A stretch of DNA of 64,000 bases from CAYMRL01 sp964398985 (GTDB taxonomy: Bacteria > Deinococcota > Deinococci > Deinococcales > Trueperaceae), in the NCBI GenBank assembly GCA_964398985.1, contig CAYNOS010000007.1, forward strand, positions 1 through 64,000. The letters are read 5' to 3'. This document shows positions 18,919 to 27,022 of this stretch, piece after piece (the stretch's first letter is position 1; each line of letters opens with the position of its first letter). The position numbers and the translations under genes were made by a program. Under the pieces are notes generated by a model. That model did no database searches and was not told the DNA's origin. It was given only the letters and a program-made list of their open reading frames with translations.

Positions 18919-21099
18919 GTGACCGACAGGCTAGCGTTGTTGGCGATGGCAGCGGCTACGCTGCTCGCCGTGTTGCTGGCGCCGTGGGCTGCCTTCAACC
19001 GCGAGACCGGCGCCCGCAGCGCGGTCGTGTTGCTGCCCGACCGCATCTACGACTTCACGGGCCGCACTCCCGGGATCGACTTCTCGAACCTCGGCGCCGT
19101 GCTGGTGCTGACCCTGATCGGCGCCGCCGGCGTGGCGCTGGCCGCGGCCGCTCCGGAACTGCTCAGGCGCCTCGCCTGGCTCGGTTTCGGCGCGCTGCTG
19201 GTGGGGGTGACGGCATGGGGCTACGCCGGGTTCAGCGCCTCGGTCGCGGAGGCTCGCATCGGCGCCTTCGAGAACGAGGTCGCGGCTGCCATCGCGAGCA
19301 CCAGGCCGAACCTCGACCCTGAGAGGCTGCAAGTCGCTCTCGACGGCGCGCGCGAGCGCAGCCTCGAGGAGAACCTGGCGGCGGCGCGTGCCGGCGGGCT
19401 GGTCATCAGGAGACTGCCGTACACCAACTCCGGTTTCGGGCCGACCGCGTTCTTAGCGGCGGTGACCGGCATGCTGGCGATGCTGTTCGGCGTCAAGGTG
19501 TGGCCGCGAGCCGCCCGCGCCATCGACGGCACCATCCGCGCGGCTGCCGTGCCGGCGGTCTCGATCGTGCTTGCCCTGCTGGTGGCGGCGGTGGTGATCC
19601 TCGCGCTGCAACCCATCCCGGTCGGGGCCGGCGTCGACATGTCGGGCACCTTCACCAACTTCGTCGGCCGCATCGACACGCTGTGGCACGCGTACTACAC
19701 GATGTTCCACGACTCCCTCGGCACCGTCAACGGCTTCGCCGAGTCGCTGAAGCTCGCCACCCCGCTCATCTTCACCGGGCTGGCCGTCGGCTTCAGCTTC
19801 CAAGCTGGGCTGTTCAACATCGGCGCGCCCGGGCAGATGGTGATGGGCGCGATCTTCGCGATGCTCGCGGGCATCTACGTTCCCGGGCCGAAGCTGATCG
19901 TGTTGCCGGTGGCGGTCCTGGCCGCCGCGCTGGGCGGCGCGCTGTGGGGAGGGCTGGCCGGTTGGCTGAAGGCGCGCTTCGGAGCCAACGAGGTCATCAA
20001 CACCATCCTGCTCAACTTCGTGGCCGCCTCGGTGATGCTCTTCATCCTCTCCGCCGGCAACGTGTTCGCCGCGGCCGCGGTGCGGATCATCGCCGTCATC
20101 GGCGTCTTCGTGCTGGTGGCGGTGCTCCTGAGCCTGGTGCCGGCGGTCAGGCGGCTGCTCCGGCGGTCTCCGCGCGCCATCCTCGCCGCCGCCGGCGTCG
20201 TGCTGCTGGCGGGCTGCGTGGTGGCCGGCCTGCCGCGGGCCGGCGACGCTCCGGTGACGCTGCGCATGCCGTTCAAGGTGCCGGGCAACGAGCCGAAGTC
20301 GCGCGAGATCCGCGTCGAGGCGAGGTTGCCGCAGCTGCCTGCGATGGCGGGGATCGACCTACGCACCGACCCCGGCGTGAACGTCGTGCGCGTCGATTAC
20401 GCCAGGATCCTGGCTCCCTTGGCGGCGCTCGCCGGACTCTTCATGCTGGGCCGCTGGCGAACCTTCAGGCGCTGGCCCGCGCGCTTCCTCGGGGCGGCTG
20501 GCGTGGGCGTCGTCGTCTACCTGCTAGGGATGCTGTTCGGCCTCACGGCGGTGCCGACCGCCATACCGCCGACCAACCTCAACCTCTCGTTCGTGCTGGC
20601 CTTGGCGGCGGCGGCGCTGATGTACGTCCTGCTGTTCCGCACCCGCTGGGGCTACGAGCTGCGCGCCGTCGGCCTGGCGCCGCGCGCGGCCGAGTACGGC
20701 GGCGCCAACATCGCGCGCAACACGTTGGTGGCGATGGCCATCAGCGGCGGCCTGGCTGGGCTGACCGCCACCCACTACGTGCTCGGTGGCTCGTTGGAAG
20801 ACTACTCGCTCCGCCAGATCCTGCCGACGGGAGACGGTTTCGACGGGATCGCGGTCGCCCTGCTGGCGGCCAACCACCCGTTCGGCACGGTGCTGGCCGC
20901 GTTCCTGTTCGGAGTCCTCAAATACGGCGGCTCGGTGCTCAACATCACCTTCCCCGACCTGACCCGCGACGTCGTCAGCATGATCCTCGCGCTGGTGGTG
21001 CTGTTCATCGCCGCGCGCGGGTTCCTGAGGAGGCAGCCGGGCAGGGTCCCGGAGAAGGTCGTCGCCGCGGTCGCCGAAGAGCCGGTGGGGAGAAGCTGA
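18919..21099 (+). CDS. ABC transporter permease, BMP nucleoside/sugar type, enlarged
   Basis: Inner-membrane permease related to YufP/BmpC of nucleoside importers. The family core is seen as SLKLATPLIFTGLAVGFSFQ, GLFNIGAPGQMVMGA and FGANEVINTILLNF in the middle, and WGYELRAVGLAPRAAEYGG near the end. The protein has 726 aa, about double the usual 330-370. Two additions explain this: about 220 residues at the N-terminus with several membrane segments and a helical soluble stretch, and about 130 residues inserted in the permease domain (roughly residues 405-535), containing extra membrane helices and a probably extracytoplasmic section. The GTG at 18919 is chosen because a TATGAT box lies 6 nt upstream. 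Its stop overlaps the next permease (TGATG). The binding protein and ATPase genes are not adjacent. Confidence 0.85.
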   Translation: MTDRLALLAMAAATLLAVLLAPWAAFNRETGARSAVVLLPDRIYDFTGRTPGIDFSNLGAVLVLTLIGAAGVALAAAAPELLRRLAWLGFGALLVGVTAWGYAGFSASVAEARIGAFENEVAAAIASTRPNLDPERLQVALDGARERSLEENLAAARAGGLVIRRLPYTNSGFGPTAFLAAVTGMLAMLFGVKVWPRAARAIDGTIRAAAVPAVSIVLALLVAAVVILALQPIPVGAGVDMSGTFTNFVGRIDTLWHAYYTMFHDSLGTVNGFAESLKLATPLIFTGLAVGFSFQAGLFNIGAPGQMVMGAIFAMLAGIYVPGPKLIVLPVAVLAAALGGALWGGLAGWLKARFGANEVINTILLNFVAASVMLFILSAGNVFAAAAVRIIAVIGVFVLVAVLLSLVPAVRRLLRRSPRAILAAAGVVLLAGCVVAGLPRAGDAPVTLRMPFKVPGNEPKSREIRVEARLPQLPAMAGIDLRTDPGVNVVRVDYARILAPLAALAGLFMLGRWRTFRRWPARFLGAAGVGVVVYLLGMLFGLTAVPTAIPPTNLNLSFVLALAAAALMYVLLFRTRWGYELRAVGLAPRAAEYGGANIARNTLVAMAISGGLAGLTATHYVLGGSLEDYSLRQILPTGDGFDGIAVALLAANHPFGTVLAAFLFGVLKYGGSVLNITFPDLTRDVVSMILALVVLFIAARGFLRRQPGRVPEKVVAAVAEEPVGRS

Positions 21100-22037
21100 T
21101 GGACCAGGTGATCCTGCTGGCGTTGGCCTCGTCGATGATCAGAGCGACGACCCCGCTGCTGTTCGCGGCGCTCGGCGGCCTCTTCAGCGAGCGAGCCGGA
21201 GTCGTCAACATCGCCCTCGAAGGCATCATCCTGTTCGGCGCGATGGCCGCGGCGATCACCGCGCAGCTCATCGAGGCACCCTACCTGCGGGAGAACCCCA
21301 CGGCGGTGGTGTGGTTCGCGCCGTGGCTCGGGGTGCTCGCCGGCATGGGCCTGGGCGGGCTCATCGGCTGGATCCACGCCGTCGTCTCGATCCGCTACCG
21401 CGCCGACCAGATCATCTCGGGCACCGCCATCAACCTGATGGCCATCGGCATCCCGGCCGTGGTGCTGTTCGGCCTCTACAACAACAGCGCGACCTCCCAA
21501 CCGGTCCGCAACCGGCTGCCGACCTGGCAGCTCTTCGGCATCGACGGCCTGGCGTTCTCGCCCCTGGTCTACCTGGCGTTCCTGCTGGTGCCGGTCGTGT
21601 GGTTCGTGGTCTTCCGGACACCGTTCGGGTTGCGTCTCAGGGCCGTCGGTGAGCATCCCGAGGCCGCCGACTCGCTCGGCATCAACGTCTACCGCATGCG
21701 CTACGCCGGCGTGATCCTGTCCGGCGTGCTGGCCGGCCTCGGCGGTGCCTACCTGTCGATCGGCAACCTCAACCAGTTCATCGGCGAGATGTCGGGCGGC
21801 CGCGGCTTCATCGCGCTGGCGGCGCTGATCTTCGGCAAGTGGCACCCGCTCGGCGTGCTCGGCGCGACGCTGCTGTTCGGAGCCTTCCAGGCCTCCGAGG
21901 TCCTGCTCGGCGGCGGACAGCTGCTGCCGCCGACCGTCGTGCAGAGCCTGCCGTACCTCCTGACGATGATGGTGTTGGCCGGCTTCGTGGGCCGCTCGAT
22001 CGCGCCCAAGGCGACCGGCAAGCCGTTCGTGAAGTAG
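21099..22037 (+). CDS. ABC transporter permease, BMP nucleoside/sugar type (YufQ-like)
   Basis: Second membrane subunit of the same importer, 312 aa, the normal size. The family marker FSERAGVVNIALEGIILFGAM is at residues 28-48, with about nine hydrophobic segments and the EAA-like FGLRLRAVGEHPEAADSLG near residue 180. The ATG overlaps the stop of the enlarged permease by one base, so the two are co-translated and probably form a heterodimeric channel. The operon continues to malQ 15 nt later, weakly suggesting a sugar or nucleoside substrate. Confidence 0.9.
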   Translation: MDQVILLALASSMIRATTPLLFAALGGLFSERAGVVNIALEGIILFGAMAAAITAQLIEAPYLRENPTAVVWFAPWLGVLAGMGLGGLIGWIHAVVSIRYRADQIISGTAINLMAIGIPAVVLFGLYNNSATSQPVRNRLPTWQLFGIDGLAFSPLVYLAFLLVPVVWFVVFRTPFGLRLRAVGEHPEAADSLGINVYRMRYAGVILSGVLAGLGGAYLSIGNLNQFIGEMSGGRGFIALAALIFGKWHPLGVLGATLLFGAFQASEVLLGGGQLLPPTVVQSLPYLLTMMVLAGFVGRSIAPKATGKPFVK

Positions 22038-22052
22038 GCGAGGACCTCGGCC

Positions 22053-23594
22053 ATGACACCACGCGACCGCCGCTCGGGCATCCTGCTCCACCCGACCAGC
22101 CTGCCGGGCCCCCACGGGATCGGCGAGCTGGGCGCCGAAGCCCGGGCCTGGATCGACTTCCTGGCAGCGGCAGGGCAGAGGGCGTGGCAGGTGATGCCGC
22201 TCGGCCCCACCGGCTACGGCGACAGCCCCTATCAGTGCTTCAGCTCGTTCGCCGGCAACCCTTACCTCATCGACCTGGGCGCGCTGGCGGAAGAGGGCTG
22301 GCTGGCGAGCGGCGAGCTCGAGCCGCTGCGCGCGCTACCGGAACGCGCGGTCGACTTCGGAACGCTGATACCGCTGAAGGTCGAGCGCTTGACGCTGGCG
22401 GCCGACCGCTTCCTGGCGGGCGCCAGCGCGCAGCAGCGCGCCGAGCTGGCGGCGTTCGTGGAGCGCAGCGCGTGGCTGGAGGACTTCGCGCTGTTCATGG
22501 CGGTCAAGAACTCGCAGGGTGGCCGCGCCTGGGGCGAGTGGCCGGCGCCGCTGCGCGACCGGCAGGACGCCGCCTTGGCGGCGGCGCGCGCGGAGCTCGC
22601 CGGCGAGATCAGACGCATCGAGGTGTGGCAGTTCTGGTTCTCCCGGCAGTGGGACGCTGTCAAGGAGTACGCCAACGCGCGCGGCGTGCTCGTCATCGGC
22701 GACGTCCCGATCTTCGTGTCGCTCGACTCGGCCGACGCCTGGGCCAACCGCGAGTTGTTCCATCTGGGCGAGGACGGCGGCCCCGTGGTCGTCGCCGGCG
22801 TGCCGCCCGACTACTTCTCCGCCACCGGCCAGCGCTGGGGCAACCCGCTGTACCGCTGGGACGTGCTGGCGTCTCGCGGCTTCGACTGGTGGATCGAGCG
22901 GGTGCGCGCGGCGTTGACCACCGTGGACCTGCTGCGCATCGACCACTTCCGCGGCTTCGCGGCCTACTGGGAGATCCCCGCCAGCGAGCCGACGGCCGTC
23001 AAGGGCCGTTGGGTCGACGGTCCCGGACAGGCGCTGTTCTATGCGCTGGCCGGCGCCCTCGGCGAGCTGCCGCTGATCGCCGAAGACCTCGGGGTCATCA
23101 CCCCTGACGTCGAGGAGCTGCGCGACGCCAACGGCCTGCCGGGCATGAAGGTGCTGCAGTTCGCGTTCGGCGGTGGCTCCGATGACCCGTACCTGCCGCA
23201 CAACTACCCGCGCAACGCGGTCGTCTACACCGGCACCCACGACAACGACACGACCCGCGGCTGGTACGCCGCGGCTCCCGCCCACGAGCGCGACTTCGTC
23301 AGGCGCTACCTGGCGCGGGACGACGAGCGGCTGTCATGGGACCTGATCCGGCTGGCGCTCGCCTCGACCGCCGACCTCGCGATCGTGCCGCTGCAGGACG
23401 TGCTCGACCTGGGACCCGAGGCGCGCATGAACACCCCGGGCGTGGCGTCGGGGAACTGGTCGTGGCGCTTCACTTGGCACGACGTGCCGACTTGGGTGGC
23501 GCCGGAGCTCGCGCAGATGTCGGAACTCTACGGGCGGCTGCCGACGGACGGGCCAACCGACACCGCCTACCGGCAGTCGCAGCTCACGTCCTGA
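22053..23594 (+). CDS. malQ: 4-alpha-glucanotransferase (amylomaltase)
   Basis: GH77 enzyme that transfers maltooligosaccharide segments between alpha-1,4-glucans, used in maltose and glycogen metabolism in the cytoplasm. It starts with the family N-terminus RRSGILLHPTSLPGPHGIG. The nucleophile is Asp297 in RIDHFRGF, the acid/base Glu344 in IAEDLG, and the third carboxylate lies in GTHDNDTTRGW near residue 397. Length 513 aa matches the bacterial Thermus-type enzyme. The ATG follows the ABC permease gene by 15 nt. Its last 11 bases overlap the convergent ABC-2 permease gene. Confidence 0.95.
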   Translation: MTPRDRRSGILLHPTSLPGPHGIGELGAEARAWIDFLAAAGQRAWQVMPLGPTGYGDSPYQCFSSFAGNPYLIDLGALAEEGWLASGELEPLRALPERAVDFGTLIPLKVERLTLAADRFLAGASAQQRAELAAFVERSAWLEDFALFMAVKNSQGGRAWGEWPAPLRDRQDAALAAARAELAGEIRRIEVWQFWFSRQWDAVKEYANARGVLVIGDVPIFVSLDSADAWANRELFHLGEDGGPVVVAGVPPDYFSATGQRWGNPLYRWDVLASRGFDWWIERVRAALTTVDLLRIDHFRGFAAYWEIPASEPTAVKGRWVDGPGQALFYALAGALGELPLIAEDLGVITPDVEELRDANGLPGMKVLQFAFGGGSDDPYLPHNYPRNAVVYTGTHDNDTTRGWYAAAPAHERDFVRRYLARDDERLSWDLIRLALASTADLAIVPLQDVLDLGPEARMNTPGVASGNWSWRFTWHDVPTWVAPELAQMSELYGRLPTDGPTDTAYRQSQLTS

Positions 23595-24810
23595 AGATTA
23601 CGCTCTCGCGCTTGAAGTTGCGCAGGGCGAACAGCAGGAACAGCACCACCAGCACCAGCATGCTCAGCCAGGTGGTGGCGACCGCGCTGCCCGTCAGCGT
23701 GCCCTTGATGGTGTCGTCCATGAGGACCAGGGCGTTGACGATCGGGATGCGGTAGATCAGGTCCCCGCCGCCGATCAGGTCCTTGAACTGCAGGAACAGC
23801 ACCGGCAGGATGAACAAGAACGACAGCGGCGCCACGTAGCTCTGCGCCTCCTTGAACGAGCGCGCGAACATCGAGATCGCGATCAGGAGCGCCGCCACCG
23901 CTGCCGCCAGCAGCACCGCGCTGATGGCCAGCATGCCGAGCGAGCCGATGCTGACCGAGATGTTGCCGCCCATGATCTGAACCAGTTCCTCGGCCTCGCC
24001 GCCGAGGCGTGGCATCAAGATGCTGCGCATCAGCACGCCGCCCAGCAGGTAGCCCACGATCGCCATCACCGCCGCCGAAAGCCCGAAGGTCAGAGTGGCC
24101 AGGAACTTGCCTATCACTGCCTCGAGGCGCCGGATGGGCGTTACCAGCAGCACCTCCATGGTGCCGCGCTCCTTCTCGCCGGCGGTGGCGTCGATGGCCG
24201 TCATCTGACCGCCGGTAAGCGTCCAGATCGCGATGAAGAACGGGATCATCCACGAGAGCTGGCCGCCAGCGCGCTCGGCAGCGCTGCTGGCATCGACGGT
24301 CTGCACGCTCACGGGCGTCAAGACGGTGGGGTCGAGCCCCGCCGCGATCAGGCGCTGCGCCACCACCTCCTGCTGGTAGACGGATATCGCCTGCTGCACC
24401 TTGCCGGCGTTCAACTCGCTGCGCATGTTGCCGACCTTGGTCGCGAGCTCGATCGAGCTGCTGCCGCCCGCTGCCAACGCTGCCGCGAAGCCCGCCGGCA
24501 CCGAGATCGCGACGACGACCTCGTCGGACTGCACCGCCAACACCGGATCGTCGACGCTCACCAGCGTGACGTTCTGGGCTTCGAGCATGGCCCGCAGCTC
24601 TGCGGGGACGTTCGCCTCGCCCAGCACGCCGACTTCCGTGACGGTCTCGGCCTCGCGTTGGAACAGCCCGCCGAGCATGAACGGCAACCCCAGCATCACC
24701 AGCGGCAGCACCAGCAGGGGGATCAGAAGGTTCGAGACGATGGCGCGTTGGTCGCGCAACGTCGAGAGGATCTCCTTCTTGGCGATGAGCCACACCATGC
24801 CTAGCCTCAT
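23584..24810 (-). CDS. ABC-2 type exporter permease (NatB-like)
   Basis: Membrane subunit of an ABC exporter, 408 aa. One membrane helix near residues 22-48 is followed by a long extracytoplasmic region (about 50-185), then five or six helices, the layout of NatB/YhaP-type permeases. The conserved AGEKERGTMEVLLVTPI motif after the second helix is the ABC-2 signature. Its ATG overlaps the stop of the ATPase gene (ATGA). NatAB of Bacillus exports sodium, but this family also includes exporters for other compounds, so the substrate is open. The 3' end overlaps malQ by 11 bases on the opposite strand. Confidence 0.88.
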   Translation of the reverse strand: MRLGMVWLIAKKEILSTLRDQRAIVSNLLIPLLVLPLVMLGLPFMLGGLFQREAETVTEVGVLGEANVPAELRAMLEAQNVTLVSVDDPVLAVQSDEVVVAISVPAGFAAALAAGGSSSIELATKVGNMRSELNAGKVQQAISVYQQEVVAQRLIAAGLDPTVLTPVSVQTVDASSAAERAGGQLSWMIPFFIAIWTLTGGQMTAIDATAGEKERGTMEVLLVTPIRRLEAVIGKFLATLTFGLSAAVMAIVGYLLGGVLMRSILMPRLGGEAEELVQIMGGNISVSIGSLGMLAISAVLLAAAVAALLIAISMFARSFKEAQSYVAPLSFLFILPVLFLQFKDLIGGGDLIYRIPIVNALVLMDDTIKGTLTGSAVATTWLSMLVLVVLFLLFALRNFKRESVIFRT

Positions 24811-25556
24811 GCGCTGGCCTCCTCGCTATGCCGCAGCCCTCGCCGCTCGACGAGACGGAAGAACGCGTCTTCGAGGCTGGAGCCCTTGGCCTCGGCAGTG
24901 ATCTCGGCGATCTTGCCCTCGGCGACCTTGGCGCCGCCGTAGATGATGCAGGCGCGGTCGCACAGCTCCTCGACCTCGCTCATCACGTGCGTCGAGTAGA
25001 TGACCGCGCGATCCTCGCTCGGGTAGGCCTTCACGAAGTCGATGACCGCGCGTCGCGCCACGACGTCGAGCCCGACGGTGGCCTCGTCGAAGAAGATCAC
25101 CGGCGGGTCGTGGATCACCGCGCGGGCGACCACCACCTTCTGCTTCATGCCGGTCGAGTACTCGCTGGCGCGCCTGGAGAGCGTGTCGCCGAGATGCAGC
25201 AGGTCGTCGAGGTCGGCGACCCGGCGCCGGATCGCGGCGCGGGACATCCCGTAGAGGCGTCCGAAGTACTCGAGGATCTCGCCCCCGGTCAGCCGGTCGT
25301 ACAGCCCCATGCCGCCGTTGACGACGCCGATCGAGGCCCGCACCTTCTCGCCCTGACGCGCGATGTCGAAGCCGTTCACGGTAGCGGTGCCCCCGTCGGG
25401 CGCCAGCAGCGTGGCGAGGATCCGCAAGGTGGTCGTCTTGCCTGCGCCGTTGGGTCCCAGCAGACCGTAGACCTCTCCAGCGCCGACGTCGAAGCTGAGC
25501 TTGTCCACGGCCTGCACGCCGTCGAAAGATTTGTCCAAACCGGATACGTGAATCAT
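24807..25556 (-). CDS. ABC transporter ATP-binding protein (NatA-like)
   Basis: ATPase subunit of the ABC-2 exporter encoded next to it. Walker A is GPNGAGKTTT (about residue 34), the signature reads STGMKQKV rather than LSGGQ, as is common in NatA/DrrA-type ATPases, and Walker B is VIFFDEATVGLD. The 249-aa protein has a full-length nucleotide-binding domain. AAGGA precedes the ATG. A TACCAT box at 25587-25592 on the minus strand may be its -10, sharing the 55-base gap with the divergent gene at 25612. Confidence 0.92.
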   Translation of the reverse strand: MIHVSGLDKSFDGVQAVDKLSFDVGAGEVYGLLGPNGAGKTTTLRILATLLAPDGGTATVNGFDIARQGEKVRASIGVVNGGMGLYDRLTGGEILEYFGRLYGMSRAAIRRRVADLDDLLHLGDTLSRRASEYSTGMKQKVVVARAVIHDPPVIFFDEATVGLDVVARRAVIDFVKAYPSEDRAVIYSTHVMSEVEELCDRACIIYGGAKVAEGKIAEITAEAKGSSLEDAFFRLVERRGLRHSEEASA

Positions 25557-25599
25557 GGAAGTCCTTCCGCAAGCGGGGCGGAGCCCATGGTAACAGGGC

Positions 25600-25605
25600 T
25601 ATCAT
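25600..25605 (+). promoter_or_regulatory. -10 box of the leaderless gene before ruvA
   Basis: TATCAT, 6 nt before the ATG at 25612, no ribosome binding site. Confidence 0.55.
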
Positions 25606-25611
25606 CGAGTC

Positions 25612-26391
25612 ATGAGCGAGCGTGAGTTCGCCGCGCTGGACGCTTACCGGCTGATCCCACGCCTTCTGCACGAAGTCGAGGCGGCCGACCTGTCGACGTT
25701 CCTGTTGGGCCGGCGGCTCCCTACGCCCCTCATCGAGCGCGTCAAGGCCCCCGCAGCGGTGCCCGCCGCCGAACTGGTGGTGGTCGACGCCGAGGCGATC
25801 TTGTCCGGACAGGTCCCGCAGAGCGCGAGCGCCGCGATCCTCTTGCTGAAGCCGCGCCGCATGGCGGAACTGGTGCCGGCCGTCAAGCGACTGGTCGAGC
25901 TCGAGCCGGCCGCCATCGCTCTGGACTTCGCGCCGCTCGCTGACAGTGCGCCGTTCGGCACGGTCGAGTGGCGTCCCCGGACACGCGAGGACCTCGCGGA
26001 GCTGCGCGGAGCCGCGGGCGGCCCGGTGTGGCTTTTCGGCATCGCCGGCGCTGCCGACGCCGAGGTCGCGGCCGAGGCCGGGATCGACGGGATCGTGGTC
26101 TGCTCGCAGGTCGGTAGGCGCCTGGGCGCACCGGCCGTGATCGACGCGCTGCCCGAGATCATCGACGCCGTCGGCGGGATGCTGACGATAGCCGCCGCGG
26201 GCCCGGTTCGTGACGGCGGCGACGTGCTGCGCTACCTGGCGGTCGGCGCCGAGGCGATCGTCGTTGCCGACGGTCGACCGTTGGCCCTGCTCGCCGACGA
26301 GCTCGAGTACGCGATGCGGTTGACCGGTTGCGGCAGCCTCGCCGACGTCGGCTACGACATCTTGTTCGCTCCCCTGTTCGAGGAACCGTGA
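25612..26391 (+). CDS. Degenerate FMN-dependent alpha-hydroxyacid oxidase homologue, probable pseudoenzyme
   Basis: A 259-aa protein that aligns by eye with the lactate/glycolate oxidase (LldD) family over its whole length but is about 100 residues shorter. The N-terminal stretch RLIPRLLHEVEAADLSTFLLGRRL matches the family entry, and the C-terminal half keeps GIDGIVV, APAVIDALPEI, GDVLRYLAVGAEAIVVADGRP and AMRLTGCGSLADV. Key residues are changed: the family SNHGxRQL active-site segment is CSQVGRRL (catalytic His to Gln, Arg kept), the FMN-contacting Lys of the VKG strand aligns with Phe, and DGGVRRG reads AAGPVRDGG. It is therefore unlikely to oxidise hydroxy acids, though flavin binding may remain. 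The ATG is leaderless. It is 10 nt upstream of ruvA, suggesting co-expression. The function is unknown. Confidence 0.7.
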   Translation: MSEREFAALDAYRLIPRLLHEVEAADLSTFLLGRRLPTPLIERVKAPAAVPAAELVVVDAEAILSGQVPQSASAAILLLKPRRMAELVPAVKRLVELEPAAIALDFAPLADSAPFGTVEWRPRTREDLAELRGAAGGPVWLFGIAGAADAEVAAEAGIDGIVVCSQVGRRLGAPAVIDALPEIIDAVGGMLTIAAAGPVRDGGDVLRYLAVGAEAIVVADGRPLALLADELEYAMRLTGCGSLADVGYDILFAPLFEEP

Positions 26392-26401
26392 GGCGGCCAG
26401 C

Positions 26402-27001
26402 GTGATCGCACTGATCGAAGGCGAGGTCAGGGAGGTGCGCGAGGCCAGCGTGATCGTCATGGCCGGCTCCTTCGGCATCGAGGCTTTCGCTCCCGCCTCG
26501 ACTCTGACGCGCTGCGTCAAGGGCGAGTTCGTGACGCTCCACACCCAGTTCCTGGTGCGCGACGAGCAGCCCCTGCTCTACGGCTTCCACGAGCCCGACC
26601 AGCTGTTCGTCTTCCGGCGCCTGCTCGAAGTCGGCGGCGTCGGACCCAAGGTCGCGCTGGGCGTGCTCTCGACCCTGACGCCGGCGCTGCTGGCGGCAGC
26701 CGTCGACAACGGGGACGCAGGGCTGTTGACCAGCGCTCCCGGCGTCGGCAAGCGCACCGCCGAGCGCATCGTCCTGGAACTGAAGGGCCGGCTGCCAGAG
26801 GCGCTGCTCGCCGGCACGGGGCCGGTCGCGACGCGCGCTTCGCGGCTGCTGGCTCCCGCCGCCCAGGACGCCATCGACGCACTGCTGGCCCTCGGCTTCC
26901 GCGAGGGGCAGGTCAGGGGACTGGTCAGCGAACTGGCAGCCAAGGGACCGGACGAGTCGGCCGAGTCGTTGATCCGCCGCGCGCTCTCGCGCCTGCGCTA
27001 A
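26402..27001 (+). CDS. ruvA: Holliday junction branch-migration protein RuvA
   Basis: Tetramer that grips four-way DNA junctions and recruits the RuvB motor in recombination repair. The OB-fold N-terminal domain (about 1-62) is followed by two helix-hairpin-helix motifs (VGGVGPKVALGVL near 79, APGVGKRTAERIVLEL near 114) and a C-terminal RuvB-binding domain (about 155-199, ALLALGFREGQV). Length 199 aa is standard. The GTG start lies 10 nt after the flavoenzyme-like gene. ruvB and ruvC are not in this window. Confidence 0.95.
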   Translation: MIALIEGEVREVREASVIVMAGSFGIEAFAPASTLTRCVKGEFVTLHTQFLVRDEQPLLYGFHEPDQLFVFRRLLEVGGVGPKVALGVLSTLTPALLAAAVDNGDAGLLTSAPGVGKRTAERIVLELKGRLPEALLAGTGPVATRASRLLAPAAQDAIDALLALGFREGQVRGLVSELAAKGPDESAESLIRRALSRLR

Positions 27002-27022
27002 CGACCGCCGACGCTCAGCGGT

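Noticed and set aside
18919..21099. Enlarged permease as a frameshift fusion of two genes
   Set aside because: The frame is continuous, with normal codon use, and the additions are an N-terminal extension and an insertion, not a second complete permease.
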